Assembly: GCA_049792815.1 (NCBI GenBank) | Contig: JBARBG010000176.1 | Location: 1 to 42,068, forward strand | Direction: 5' to 3' | Length of the DNA stretch: 42,068 nt | DNA from: DAIDKA01 sp049792815 | Lineage (GTDB): Bacteria > Pseudomonadota > Gammaproteobacteria > Steroidobacterales > Steroidobacteraceae | Part shown: piece by piece, positions 1 through 8,358 of the stretch | Layout: each line of letters starts with the position of its first letter | Numbering within the stretch: position 1 is the stretch's first letter | The notes under the pieces: generated by a model | What the model was told of the DNA's origin: nothing | Seen by the model: the letters and a program-made list of their open reading frames with translations, nothing else | The model's database searches: none | Translations under genes and position numbers: made by a program

Positions 1-1
1 C

Positions 2-748
2 AGCGCGCTGGCGGTCGCGGATGCGGCGTCAGTGGTGTTCCTGAGTCTGCCCACTCCGCAGATCGTGCAGGACGTGGTGCTGGGCGCACCGGGAATACGT
101 GAGGGCCGCAGCCTTAAGGTCTGCGTCGACCTGTCGACCTCGGGACCCGAAACCGCCGTGAAGCTCGCGGCAGGGCTGGCTGAATTCCAGATTGCATCGC
201 TGGAAGCGCCCGTGTCCGGCGGCATCAAGGGCGCGCGCGAGGGTACGCTGTCGCTGATGATTGCGGGCCCGCCGGCCATCTGGGAGCAGGTGCGGCCGCT
301 GCTGGAAGTGTTCGGCAAACCGTTCTTCATGGGCGCCAGTCCCGGCGCTGGCCAGACCATGAAGCTGGTCAACAACCTGCTGGGCGCCTGCGCCATCGCC
401 ATCACCGCCGAAGGCATGACGCTGGGGATCAAGGCGGGGCTGGACCCGGCGCGCATGATCGAGGTGCTGAATGTTTCCAGTGGGCGCAGCAGCGCGACGC
501 AGGACAAGTGGCCGCGCTCGGTGCTGCCACGCACCTTCGATTTCGGCTTTGCCGCCGGGCTGTGCCTGAAGGATGTGCGACTGTGCCTGGCGGCCGCCGA
601 CTCTCTGGGCGTGCAGCTTGATGTGGGGTCTGCGGTGGGCGATCTGCTGCAGCGCACCGTCAGCACCCTGGGGCCCGACTCGGACTTCACCGCCATGGCT
701 AAAATCGTCGAGTCCGAATCCGGACTGGACCCGGACCGGTCCGCATGA
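2..748 (+). CDS. 3-hydroxyisobutyrate dehydrogenase-like NAD(P)-dependent oxidoreductase (5' end outside window)
   Basis: The reading frame is open from the left edge, so the N-terminus with most of the Rossmann nucleotide-binding fold is missing; 248 codons are visible. The visible part has the family's substrate-binding stretch (APVSGGIKGAREGTL, near 205-250) and the helix with the catalytic lysine in GQTMKLVNN (Lys codon 362-364). The all-helical C-terminal domain runs to the end. Members of this beta-hydroxyacid dehydrogenase family oxidise a hydroxyl beside a carboxylate, or reduce the aldehyde. The substrate here is unknown. It is followed 27 bases later by a carboxymuconolactone-decarboxylase-family gene on the same strand and appears to head, or be part of, a catabolic operon reaching 6110. 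Family assignment is secure; the exact reaction is not. Confidence 0.88.
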   Translation, partial: SALAVADAASVVFLSLPTPQIVQDVVLGAPGIREGRSLKVCVDLSTSGPETAVKLAAGLAEFQIASLEAPVSGGIKGAREGTLSLMIAGPPAIWEQVRPLLEVFGKPFFMGASPGAGQTMKLVNNLLGACAIAITAEGMTLGIKAGLDPARMIEVLNVSSGRSSATQDKWPRSVLPRTFDFGFAAGLCLKDVRLCLAAADSLGVQLDVGSAVGDLLQRTVSTLGPDSDFTAMAKIVESESGLDPDRSA

Positions 749-775
749 GCCCATCCGTTTTCTCGAGGAATCAAC

Positions 776-1156
776 ATGAGCAGTGAACTATTTGACAAGG
801 GTCTGAAGATTCGTACCGAAGTGCTGGGGGAGGCCTACGTCAAGAAGGCGTTGGCCAGCATGGATGAATTCAACCGGCCGCTGCAGGAACTGGTGACCGA
901 GTACTGCTGGGGCGCGGTGTGGGGGCGCGAGGGCCTGAAGCGCAGCGAGCGCAGCATGCTGAACCTGGGCATGATCAGCATCCTGAACCGTCCGCATGAG
1001 CTCAAGGCGCATATCCGCGGCGCGCTGACCAACGGGGTGACCCGCGAGCAGATCTGCGAGGTGTTCCTCCAGGTGGCCATCTACGCGGGCGTGCCGGCGG
1101 CCGTGGACAGCTTCCGCATTGCCCGAGAAACCTTTGCCGAAATCGACGCCGCCTGA
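776..1156 (+). CDS. carboxymuconolactone decarboxylase (CMD) family protein
   Basis: A 126-residue all-helical protein, the usual length for a single-domain CMD. The end (residues ~95-115, EQICEVFLQVAIYAGVPAA) is the typical CMD signature. No CxxC redox pair is present, which argues against the AhpD-like peroxidase branch and for the PcaC-like decarboxylase branch. An AGGAA ribosome site lies about 6 bases before the ATG. PcaC decarboxylates gamma-carboxymuconolactone in the protocatechuate branch of the beta-ketoadipate pathway, but no other pca genes are visible, so the name pcaC is not given. Its place between a hydroxyacid dehydrogenase and a serine hydrolase supports a role in breakdown of an aromatic or lactone-like intermediate. 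Confidence 0.88.
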   Translation: MSSELFDKGLKIRTEVLGEAYVKKALASMDEFNRPLQELVTEYCWGAVWGREGLKRSERSMLNLGMISILNRPHELKAHIRGALTNGVTREQICEVFLQVAIYAGVPAAVDSFRIARETFAEIDAA

Positions 1157-1250
1157 TCAGGGCGCCGGTCGGGCCATGTTGCAATGCCCTGGGGCCGGGA
1201 ATACCCTCGTCGGCCGGCTACGCCAAGGTTCAATTGAAGGTGGGGATATC

Positions 1251-2405
1251 GTGACAGCTCATCCCGGGTTCGACGCCAAGCGTCTTGACTTTCTGACCGC
1301 CGCGGTCGAGCGCGACATCGCCGCCGGGGACTACTTCGGCGGTGTCATCAGCGTCAAGCGCGGCGGCCAGCCGGCCTATCACCGGGTGTTCGGCCACAGC
1401 AGCGAGAGCAAGGAACGTGCGGTCGCGGACGATTCCGTCTACAGCCTGTTCTCGGTCACCAAGGCGTTCACCAATATCCTGGTGTTCCAGGCCATCGAGC
1501 GCGGCCTGATGACCCTGACCACGCCGCTGTGCAAGATCATCCCGGAGTTCTCCGGCGGCCTGCGCGAGCGGATCACGATTTTCCACCTGCTGACCCACAG
1601 CACCGGCCTGCCGACCATGTTCGAGGCGCGGCCCGGCATGTATATCGATGTGCTGGCGGACACCATCGCGGCCATTGTCGCGGTGGCATTCCCGGTCGAG
1701 GCCGCGGGCCTCAGCGTCGCCTATGCGCCGCTCTTCAATCACGCGCTGCTGGGCGAGGCCGTGCGGCGCGTGGATCCGAAGAAGCGCTCCTACAAGGACA
1801 TCCTGCACCAGGATCTGTTCGATCCCATGGGCATGAAGGACACCTCGATGGGGGTGCGTCGCGATCTGAAGGCGCGGCACCTGGTGCCCGAGTTTCGCAA
1901 CAATTATCCCATCAAGCACCTGGGGCACGGCAACCTGGGGCCGAACGGCGCCTTCGAGGAAGAGCATGTCGAGATGCCGTGGGTGGGCTGTGTGTCCACG
2001 GCACAGGACATGATGCGCTTCGCGGAAATGCTGCGCTGTGGCGGCACGCTGGAGGGTCGCAGCATCGTCTCGAGCGCCATGGTCAGACAGGCGAGCACCA
2101 TCTGGACCGGCGACAAGCCCAATGAGTTCTATGCCAGTGGCATCCGCGCGGCCGGCGGCATCGCGCCGCCGGCGAACATCGGCCTGGGATTTTCCATGCG
2201 CGGTGCGCAGATGGGCACCAGCATGTTCGGCACCCTGGGGTCACCCGGCACCTTCGGTGCGCATGGCGCCGGCACCACGATTTTCTGGGTGGATCCGGAT
2301 CGTGACATCAGTTTTGTCGGACTCATGACCGGATTGATGAAGACCATCGACAACCTGTGGCGCTGGCAGAAACTGGCGGACATCCTGCTCGCTGCCGCGC
2401 TGTAG
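1251..2405 (+). CDS. serine hydrolase, beta-lactamase class C / EstB-type esterase
   Basis: From the GTG at 1251 the protein has 384 residues, normal for this family. The SxxK nucleophile motif is Ser68-Val-Thr-Lys71, and a Y-A-P-L-F-N stretch fits the YxN catalytic element. Near the C-terminus a GAHGAGTTIFWVDP stretch replaces the H/KTG region, as in EstB-type esterases. The GTG was chosen because an AAGGTGGGG ribosome site lies just upstream; an in-frame ATG at 1176 would add 25 unrelated residues. No signal peptide is seen, so it is probably a cytoplasmic esterase or lactonase rather than a cell-wall enzyme. It ends 2 bases before the GMC oxidoreductase gene. Substrate not predictable. Confidence 0.85.
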   Translation: MTAHPGFDAKRLDFLTAAVERDIAAGDYFGGVISVKRGGQPAYHRVFGHSSESKERAVADDSVYSLFSVTKAFTNILVFQAIERGLMTLTTPLCKIIPEFSGGLRERITIFHLLTHSTGLPTMFEARPGMYIDVLADTIAAIVAVAFPVEAAGLSVAYAPLFNHALLGEAVRRVDPKKRSYKDILHQDLFDPMGMKDTSMGVRRDLKARHLVPEFRNNYPIKHLGHGNLGPNGAFEEEHVEMPWVGCVSTAQDMMRFAEMLRCGGTLEGRSIVSSAMVRQASTIWTGDKPNEFYASGIRAAGGIAPPANIGLGFSMRGAQMGTSMFGTLGSPGTFGAHGAGTTIFWVDPDRDISFVGLMTGLMKTIDNLWRWQKLADILLAAAL

Positions 2406-2407
2406 AC

Positions 2408-4042
2408 ATGATGGAATCCGCCGCCGCCGCGTTCGACTACGTCATCGTCGGTGCGGGCACTGCCGGTTGCGTCCTCGCGGGGCGGCTGGCCGAGGATCCT
2501 GCGGTGCGCGTGTGCCTGATCGAGGCGGGTGGCAACGACGGGCACCCCTTCATCCACACCCCGGCGCTGGTGGCCGCGGCCATCGCGACTCGAAAGCTGA
2601 ACTGGCGCTTTGAAACCGTGCCGCAGGCGCACCTGAATGGCCGGCGCATTGCGCAGCCGCGCGGCCGGGTGGTCGGTGGCTCAGGTTCCATCAACGGCAT
2701 GGTGTATTCGCGCGGCAATCCGCGTGACTACGCGGACTGGGTCAGCGCCGGGGCCACCGGCTGGAGCTACGCGGAGGTCCTGCCGTACTTCCTGCGCTCC
2801 GAGAACAACCAGGATCTGCCGGTCTCGCGCTACCACGCTCATGGCGGCCCCATGAATGTGATGCGGCCGCGGCGCCCGAACCGGCTCAACAAGGATTTCG
2901 TTGCGGCGACCCGCAGCCTGGGCTTCCCCGGTACCGAGGATTTCAACGCTGCCACCAATGAAGGCGTCGGATTTCGCCAGGGTGTGATTCGCGCCGGTCG
3001 GCGCGAAACTACGGCGCGGGCGTTCTTGCGCCCGGCGATGGCCCGCGGCAATGTCACGCTCTACACCGATTCGCTGGTGCTGCGCGTCGTGGTGGAGTCG
3101 GGCCGCGCCGTCGGGGTGGTGTGTGAGCGCGACGGACACACCCAGCAGCTGCGCGCGACCCGCGAGGTGATACTCAGCGCGGGAACTGTCCAGACGCCGC
3201 AGGTTCTGCTGCTGTCGGGTATCGGTCCCGCCGCGCAACTGCAGGCCCTGGGAATCCAACCGGTGCACGACCTGCCCGGTGTCGGGCGCAACCTTCACGA
3301 TCACCTGGCCTGCCCGGTGCTCATGTCCACGACCAACTCCACCTCCTACGGAATCTCGGGCCGCGCGCTGCCACGGGGGGTGTGGAATGTATTTCAGTAC
3401 CTGCTCGGGCGCACCGGGCCCTTTGCCAGCAATGTCTTCGAGTCCGTGGGCTTCCTGAGGACGCTCCCGGACCTGGATCGCCCGGATGTGCAGTTCGTAT
3501 TCCAGCCCGCTGCGCGCCCGCGTCCGAGCTTTCCGCTGCCCATTGGCCATGGCTATGCCATCAGTCCCGTATCGCTGTATCCGAAGAGCCGCGGCACCGT
3601 GACGCTGCACAGCCCTGATCCGCATGCCGCGCCGGCGATTGACCCGGCGCTGTTGAGCGTTGCAGAAGACATCCAGCCGCTGATCCGTGCCATCAAACTG
3701 GCGCGCCGCATCCTGGCCGCGCCGGACTTCGCCCACTACCACGGCACCGAGATCGCGCCGAGCGCCTCCGTGCAGAGCGATGCCGCGATTGCCGACTTCA
3801 TCCGGGCAAGCTCCTACACCGTCCACCACCAGGTGGGGACCTGCCGTATGGGCGAGCATCCTGATGCGGTGGTGGACTCCCAGCTGCGCCTGCGCGGCCT
3901 CGAGGGGCTGCGAGTCGTGGACGCCTCGGTCATGCCGCGCCTCATTGGCGGCAACACCAACGCCGTGGTGGTGATGATTGCGGAAAAAGCCGCGGACCTG
4001 ATCCGGCAACGACCGTTGCTGGCACCCGCACAGGAGCTGTGA
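2408..4042 (+). CDS. GMC-family FAD-dependent alcohol/choline dehydrogenase
   Basis: A 544-residue glucose-methanol-choline oxidoreductase. The ADP-binding GAGTAG is at residues 15-20 and the GMC signature (PRGRVVGGSGSINGMVY) at about 88-104. The catalytic end shows His474 in HHQVGTCRMG and the conserved GGNTNA with Asn516/Asn518. Such enzymes oxidise primary alcohols, or desaturate, with FAD. Two ATGs (2408 and 2411) are possible; both lie 2-5 bases after the upstream stop with no good ribosome site, so translation is probably coupled to the serine hydrolase. The stop overlaps the next start by one base (TGATG). Physiological substrate unknown. Confidence 0.93.
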   Translation: MMESAAAAFDYVIVGAGTAGCVLAGRLAEDPAVRVCLIEAGGNDGHPFIHTPALVAAAIATRKLNWRFETVPQAHLNGRRIAQPRGRVVGGSGSINGMVYSRGNPRDYADWVSAGATGWSYAEVLPYFLRSENNQDLPVSRYHAHGGPMNVMRPRRPNRLNKDFVAATRSLGFPGTEDFNAATNEGVGFRQGVIRAGRRETTARAFLRPAMARGNVTLYTDSLVLRVVVESGRAVGVVCERDGHTQQLRATREVILSAGTVQTPQVLLLSGIGPAAQLQALGIQPVHDLPGVGRNLHDHLACPVLMSTTNSTSYGISGRALPRGVWNVFQYLLGRTGPFASNVFESVGFLRTLPDLDRPDVQFVFQPAARPRPSFPLPIGHGYAISPVSLYPKSRGTVTLHSPDPHAAPAIDPALLSVAEDIQPLIRAIKLARRILAAPDFAHYHGTEIAPSASVQSDAAIADFIRASSYTVHHQVGTCRMGEHPDAVVDSQLRLRGLEGLRVVDASVMPRLIGGNTNAVVVMIAEKAADLIRQRPLLAPAQEL

Positions 4043-4923
4043 TGGCCATTGAACACATGAAGACCTGGACCGTCGGGCGGGTCGAGATCACCCGCCTGGT
4101 CGAGGTGTGGAAGTGGGAGGACGACATCTGGATGGTGCTGGAAGACAGCAAGCCCGCCATTTGCCAGACCCAGCCTTGGCTGCTTCCCAACCACGTGACC
4201 GTCGAGGGGCGGATGTTCATCAATTTCCAGGCCTTCGTGGTGAAGGCGGGCAACCGGCGCATCATGATCGACACCTGCATTGGTGCCGACCGTGAGCGGC
4301 AGTTTCCGGTCTTCACCCGGATGCGCACTACGTTCATGGAGGATCTGGCCTCCTTAGGGATCGCGCCCACGGATATCGACACGGTGCTGTGCACGCATCT
4401 GCACTTCGACCATGTGGGCTGGAACACGCACCTGGTGAACGGCCGCTGGGTGCCGACCTTTCCCAAGGCGCGTTACCTGTTCAGCCGCAAGGAATACGAT
4501 CACTGGCAGATGCTGCGCGACACCGGCGGCTACCACGGCATCAATCACTTGAGCGATGCGGTGGATCCGGTGGTGGAGGCGGGACTGGTGGACTTCATTC
4601 CCCACGACCATGCCATCACCGATGAAATCCGCCTGCTGCCCACCCCCGGCCACACGCCCGGCCATGTCAGCGTGCACATCAGATCCCAGGGCAAGGAGGC
4701 GGTGATCACCGGTGACATGATGCACCACCCCATCCAGGTCGCGATGCCCGAGCATGCGGCGACCTTCGATATGGACAAGCCGGCGGGCGCCAGGACCCGT
4801 GTCGAATTCGTGAATAATTTCCAGGGCAAGCCGGTGCTCATCATCGGCAGCCACTTCGCCGACCCCGGCGCGGGATATATCGTGCGCAACGGGGCCGCCT
4901 GCAAACTGCATTCGCCGGACTAA
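4042..4923 (+). CDS. MBL-fold metallo-hydrolase (lactonase/glyoxalase II-like)
   Basis: A 293-residue metallo-beta-lactamase-fold enzyme with a complete metal site: His119-x-His121-x-Asp123-His124, His204 in TPGHTPGH, Asp225 in GDMMHH and His271 near the end, the set used for a binuclear zinc centre. No export signal, so cytoplasmic. AGGAG at 4032-4036 fits the ATG at 4042 better than the GTG at 4039. It overlaps the GMC stop by one base and is followed 8 bases later by the P450. The spacing of motifs resembles quorum-quenching lactonases and related lactone or thioester hydrolases; within this operon hydrolysis of a ring-opened lactone is plausible but unproven. Confidence 0.9.
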   Translation: MAIEHMKTWTVGRVEITRLVEVWKWEDDIWMVLEDSKPAICQTQPWLLPNHVTVEGRMFINFQAFVVKAGNRRIMIDTCIGADRERQFPVFTRMRTTFMEDLASLGIAPTDIDTVLCTHLHFDHVGWNTHLVNGRWVPTFPKARYLFSRKEYDHWQMLRDTGGYHGINHLSDAVDPVVEAGLVDFIPHDHAITDEIRLLPTPGHTPGHVSVHIRSQGKEAVITGDMMHHPIQVAMPEHAATFDMDKPAGARTRVEFVNNFQGKPVLIIGSHFADPGAGYIVRNGAACKLHSPD

Positions 4924-4931
4924 GAACCAGT

Positions 4932-6110
4932 ATGGGCAAGCCAATTCCGCAATACCCGGTCGATCTGTTCAGTCACGAGTCGGTGCGCAACGCACGCGCG
5001 GTTGATGACACCTTGCGCGAGTATTCACCCGTGGTACGCCTGGCCGACGGCACGGTGATGATCACACGGCACGCGGATGTGACCGCGGGCCTGCAGGACT
5101 GGCAGACATTCTCCAACAGGTCGCGGCCCTGGCACGACCCCAACTCGCTGCGCCCCGAGATCCTGCTGACGGACGACCCGCCGCGCCACACCCATGTGCG
5201 GCAGGCGATCGCCCGGGCACTGTCCACGCAGGTGCTGGGGAACCTGCGGCCCTCATTCGAACGTGATGCGGTGGCGCTGTTCGACAGCCTCATGCCGCGC
5301 TGCGGGGATGCGGTCGATGCCGTTCGCGAGATCACGCAGCGCTTCGTATACAAGGCGCTGCCCGATGCCATCGGCCTGCGGGTCGAAGGGCGCGAGCACA
5401 TGTACGCCTTCAGCCATATGGTGTGGGCGACCATGGGGCCCGAAAACGAGCTGTTCCGCGAAGCCATGGTGAACATCGAGCCGGTGCTGGCCTGGCTTGA
5501 GCAATGCTGCGACCGGGACAACCTGTCCGCCGGCGGCATCGGCATGGTGCTCTACGGCATGGCGGATGATGGTGTCATTACCCAGGCCGAGGCCAAACTG
5601 CTGTTGCAGACGGTGCTGGCCGCGGGCGCTGATACCACCATCCTGACCATGGCCAACGCCATGTACGCCTTTGCAAAATTCCCGCAGCAGTATCAGAGGC
5701 TGCGCGCGGACCCCACCCTGGTGCGCGCCGCCTTCGATGAAAGTCTGCGCTGGGACTCGCCCTCACGCATGGCCGGCCGCATCACCACCCGGGAAGTGAA
5801 TATCGACGGCTACACCGTGCCGGCCGGACAGCGCGTCGGACTGATGTTTGCCGCCGCCAACCGCGACCCACGGGCCTGGGAGCGGCCCGACGACTACGAC
5901 ATGAATCGCGACCTCAAGAAGCAGGTGGGCTGGGGCTATGGGATACACGCCTGCGTCGGCCGGGTGCTGGCGCAGCTCGAGGCCCACGTGCTGCTCACCG
6001 AGGTGGCACGGCGCGTCGCGCGCTTCGAGATCGCCGCGGAGCCGACGCCCTGGATGACCACGATTGGCCACGGACCGGCCAAACTGCCGGTCCGCCTGTA
6101 CGCAAATTGA
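4932..6110 (+). CDS. cytochrome P450, resembling the CYP199 aryl-demethylase group
   Basis: A soluble 392-residue bacterial P450. The oxygen-binding I-helix AGADTT is at residues 231-236, the ExxR pair at Glu270-Arg273, and the heme loop WGYGIHACVG has the thiolate ligand Cys341. The stretch around residues 143-200 (LPDAIGLRVEGREH, GPENEL, then NLSAGGIG) matches my memory of CYP199A proteins, which O-demethylate para-methoxybenzoates. This subfamily call is from recall, not a search. No ferredoxin or ferredoxin reductase gene lies beside it, so electrons must come from elsewhere. The last gene of the 2-6110 operon, it ends 14 bases from a convergent NTF2-like gene. Confidence 0.93.
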   Translation: MGKPIPQYPVDLFSHESVRNARAVDDTLREYSPVVRLADGTVMITRHADVTAGLQDWQTFSNRSRPWHDPNSLRPEILLTDDPPRHTHVRQAIARALSTQVLGNLRPSFERDAVALFDSLMPRCGDAVDAVREITQRFVYKALPDAIGLRVEGREHMYAFSHMVWATMGPENELFREAMVNIEPVLAWLEQCCDRDNLSAGGIGMVLYGMADDGVITQAEAKLLLQTVLAAGADTTILTMANAMYAFAKFPQQYQRLRADPTLVRAAFDESLRWDSPSRMAGRITTREVNIDGYTVPAGQRVGLMFAAANRDPRAWERPDDYDMNRDLKKQVGWGYGIHACVGRVLAQLEAHVLLTEVARRVARFEIAAEPTPWMTTIGHGPAKLPVRLYAN

Positions 6111-6124
6111 ATCCGATGCAGCGT

Positions 6125-6538
6125 TCAGGTGGCGCCAAAGGTGCGCACGATGTAGTAGCTGTCCAGATACTCGCGCAATACGGCAATCTTCTCGCCGCGC
6201 AGTTCGAAGGCCCAGGCGTAGCGGTTGTCGTAGAGTCGGCCATCCAGAAGATGCCCGGTGCCGTGGGTTTCGGCCAACACCAACGATCCATTTGAGGCCA
6301 TGGACAGGATGCGGTTTGAAGGACTGCCGGGGGCGAACAGGCCGCGGATGGGCCGCAGGAAGCCATCGACGATGGCATCGCGCCCGCGGTGTTCGCCGGC
6401 GCCGGGCATGTCGCGGGCCTGCGGCAGCCAGGCGGCGTCCTCGGTCAGCAGCGCCCGCACGCCCTCGAGATCTTCCGCGTTCAGCAGCTCAAAGAACTTC
6501 CTGACGACGGCCTCGGCCTGCGTATTGGACTGACTCAT
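6125..6538 (-). CDS. NTF2-like / SnoaL-type small protein
   Basis: A 137-residue protein starting MSQSNTQAEA; a GAAGGA ribosome site precedes this ATG, so a 28-residue upstream extension was dropped. The N-terminal helix with FFELLNAEDLEGVRALLTEDAAW and the C-terminal strand pattern (WAFELRGEKIAVLREYLDSYY) are typical of the SnoaL/ketosteroid-isomerase-like NTF2 fold, a cone-shaped pocket used for isomerases, dehydratases, cyclases or plain binding. It is divergent from the flavoprotein gene at 6575, with only 36 bases between the start codons, so the promoters must be compact or overlap the genes. One of several NTF2-fold proteins in this window. Function unknown. Confidence 0.82.
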   Translation of the reverse strand: MSQSNTQAEAVVRKFFELLNAEDLEGVRALLTEDAAWLPQARDMPGAGEHRGRDAIVDGFLRPIRGLFAPGSPSNRILSMASNGSLVLAETHGTGHLLDGRLYDNRYAWAFELRGEKIAVLREYLDSYYIVRTFGAT

Positions 6539-6574
6539 AAACCATCCTTCGCAAAACAGTTGTAACCTGAGCAC

Positions 6575-8152
6575 ATGATCAGTCAAAAAGACTTCGATGT
6601 CATCGCCGTCGGCAGCGGCCATAACGGGCTGGTGGCCGCAGCGTACCTGGCCAAGGCCGGCAAACGGGTTCTGGTGCTGGAGCGCAACGGCTGGCTGGGC
6701 GGCGGCGTGGTCTCGCGCGAGCTGACGCTACCGGGGTTCCGCCACGACCAGCATTCCATGACCCACATCTTCATCCAGGCCAATCCGCTGCTGCAGCGGG
6801 ATGAACTCGGACTGAAGAGCCGCTACGGGTTGCGCTACCTGTTCCCCGAGTCGCCGATGATGTCGGTGTTCGAGGATGGCTCGACACTGGCGCTGTACCG
6901 GGATCCGGCCAAGTCCGCCGCGCAGATTGCAAAGTTCTCCAAGCGTGACGCGCAGGCCTTCCTACGTCTGTCAGCGCAGTCGGCGGCCTGGCTGCCGATG
7001 CTGGTCTCGACGCTGTATACCCCGCCCATGCCCCAGGGAGCCGGCCATGCCTTCCTGGACCAGAGTCGTGAGGGCCAACAGTTCTGGCGCGCCATGCAGA
7101 TGAGCAGCCACGACGTGCTGGCGGAGTACTTCGAGCACGATCGCGTGCGGGCGCATTTCGCGCGAGTCGCGGGCGAGAACCTGGTGTCGCCCGATGAGAA
7201 GGCGACGGGCCTGGGGGTATTCGTTTTCCTCGGCTTCCTGGAAGCCTATGGATTTGGAGTCCCGGTCGGCGGCAGCGGCAAGCTGACCGAGGCTCTCGTG
7301 CGGTGCATCGAGGATCGCGGCGGTGTGGTGGTGGCGAGCCAGGAGGTACGTGAAGTGGTGGTCGCGAATGGTCGCGCCAGCGGCGTCATCACGGCCGATG
7401 GCGGCCGCTACAACGCCCGCGATGCCGTCATTGGCGCCATTCATCCGCACCAACTGTCCTCGATGGTGCCGGGACTGGATCCGCAGGTGCGCAAGGCGGC
7501 CGAGGCCACCCACATCACAGAAGCCGCCTGTGTCACCGTGCATGCCGCCCTGAAGGGTCCGCTGCGCTTCCGCACCCCGGATCCGGTGCAGTCGGTGATG
7601 ATCGAGCTCATGCCAGCGTCGTATCGGGTGCTGCGCGAATGCTTCGATGACCTGCGCTACGGCGGCTTCATGCGCACGCACCTGCTGGGCTTGGGCTCGC
7701 TGTCGATGTTTGATGACACCCGCACCCCACCCGGCAAGGCAATCGCGCATCTTTGGGACTACGCGCCCTACGAGCGTCCCGATGGCATGCCCTGGGACGA
7801 TGCCAAGGAATCCTTCGCGCGCAGCATGCTGGACCGGCTGCGGGTGTATGTCGCCAACCTTGATGAAGTGCTGCTGGAATTTCATTGCGACAGTCCGGTG
7901 GATATGGAACGCACCTCGCCGAGCTTCATGCGCGGCGACCTGCATGGCATTGCCACCACCAGTTATCAAAGCGGGGCGCATCGTCCGACGCCCGATCTGG
8001 GGCAGTACCGTGTGCCAGGAGTCGAGCGGTTGTACCTGGTGGGCCCGTTCCAGTATCCGGGTGGCGGCGTGTTTGGCGCCGGTCGCGCGACGGCGCAGGT
8101 CATGTGCGATGACCTGAAGATCGATTTCGGCCAACGGGACACGCCGGCGTGA
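6575..8152 (+). CDS. phytoene-desaturase-like NAD(P)/FAD-dependent oxidoreductase
   Basis: A 525-residue flavoprotein of the phytoene dehydrogenase/amine oxidase superfamily. The dinucleotide-binding motif GSGHNG is at residues 13-18, followed by the family's LERNGWLGGGVVSRE at about 35-50. A C-terminal FAD segment (GPFQYPGGGVFGAGRATA) closes the fold. The family includes true carotenoid desaturases and many catabolic FAD enzymes (COG1233 type). No carotenoid biosynthesis genes such as a phytoene synthase are here, so pigment synthesis is unlikely. Its stop overlaps the GTG of the next gene by 4 bases, making it the first gene of a tightly coupled operon with the SDR and GST genes. Confidence 0.88.
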   Translation: MISQKDFDVIAVGSGHNGLVAAAYLAKAGKRVLVLERNGWLGGGVVSRELTLPGFRHDQHSMTHIFIQANPLLQRDELGLKSRYGLRYLFPESPMMSVFEDGSTLALYRDPAKSAAQIAKFSKRDAQAFLRLSAQSAAWLPMLVSTLYTPPMPQGAGHAFLDQSREGQQFWRAMQMSSHDVLAEYFEHDRVRAHFARVAGENLVSPDEKATGLGVFVFLGFLEAYGFGVPVGGSGKLTEALVRCIEDRGGVVVASQEVREVVVANGRASGVITADGGRYNARDAVIGAIHPHQLSSMVPGLDPQVRKAAEATHITEAACVTVHAALKGPLRFRTPDPVQSVMIELMPASYRVLRECFDDLRYGGFMRTHLLGLGSLSMFDDTRTPPGKAIAHLWDYAPYERPDGMPWDDAKESFARSMLDRLRVYVANLDEVLLEFHCDSPVDMERTSPSFMRGDLHGIATTSYQSGAHRPTPDLGQYRVPGVERLYLVGPFQYPGGGVFGAGRATAQVMCDDLKIDFGQRDTPA

Positions 8153-8358
8153 AGCTGTACGGGCCGGATCGCCGCGAGCTCATGACCATCAGCCGCATTG
8201 AACGCGACGGTAATCAGCTGCTCATCAAGGGCAAGGTGTTCGGCACCATGCCCTTGAGCGCGAGCCTCAGTCCCGCGCAGGCACGCGAAGGCCTGAAGCT
8301 GCTGGGGCTGCGCGGCATTTTCTTCGTTCTGACCATGCTGTTTCGCGGGGGCAAATGA
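8149..8358 (+). CDS. small protein of unknown function, coupled between flavoprotein and SDR genes
   Basis: A 69-residue protein starting with GTG inside a GTGA overlap with the flavoprotein stop, and ending in an ATGA overlap with the SDR start. Such double coupling is the main evidence that it is real. The first half is charged and predicted beta-rich (MTISRIERDGNQLLIKGKVFGTMP); the last third is hydrophobic (LLGLRGIFFVLTMLF) and may be a single amphipathic or membrane-touching helix. I do not recognise a named family. Because it is translated in step with its neighbours it may be an accessory or membrane-tethering subunit for one of them. Confidence 0.7.
   Translation: MKLYGPDRRELMTISRIERDGNQLLIKGKVFGTMPLSASLSPAQAREGLKLLGLRGIFFVLTMLFRGGK

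Noticed and set aside
1119..1250. Upstream extension of the serine hydrolase from 1119
   Set aside because: It overlaps the CMD gene end and adds a stretch unlike any serine hydrolase; GTG 1251 has a proper ribosome site.
2681..4009. A 442-codon open frame antisense to the GMC oxidoreductase gene
   Set aside because: High G+C makes long antisense frames common; the translation has no family features while the plus-strand frame is a textbook GMC protein.
6971..8134. A 387-codon antisense frame under the phytoene-desaturase-like gene
   Set aside because: Same codon-bias artefact; the sense frame shows GSGHNG and the FAD C-terminal motif.
6575..8152. Carotenoid biosynthesis (crtI) together with the carotenoid oxygenase gene as a pigment cluster
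   Set aside because: No phytoene synthase, cyclase or GGPP synthase is present and the FAD enzyme sits with SDR and GST genes in a catabolic-looking operon.
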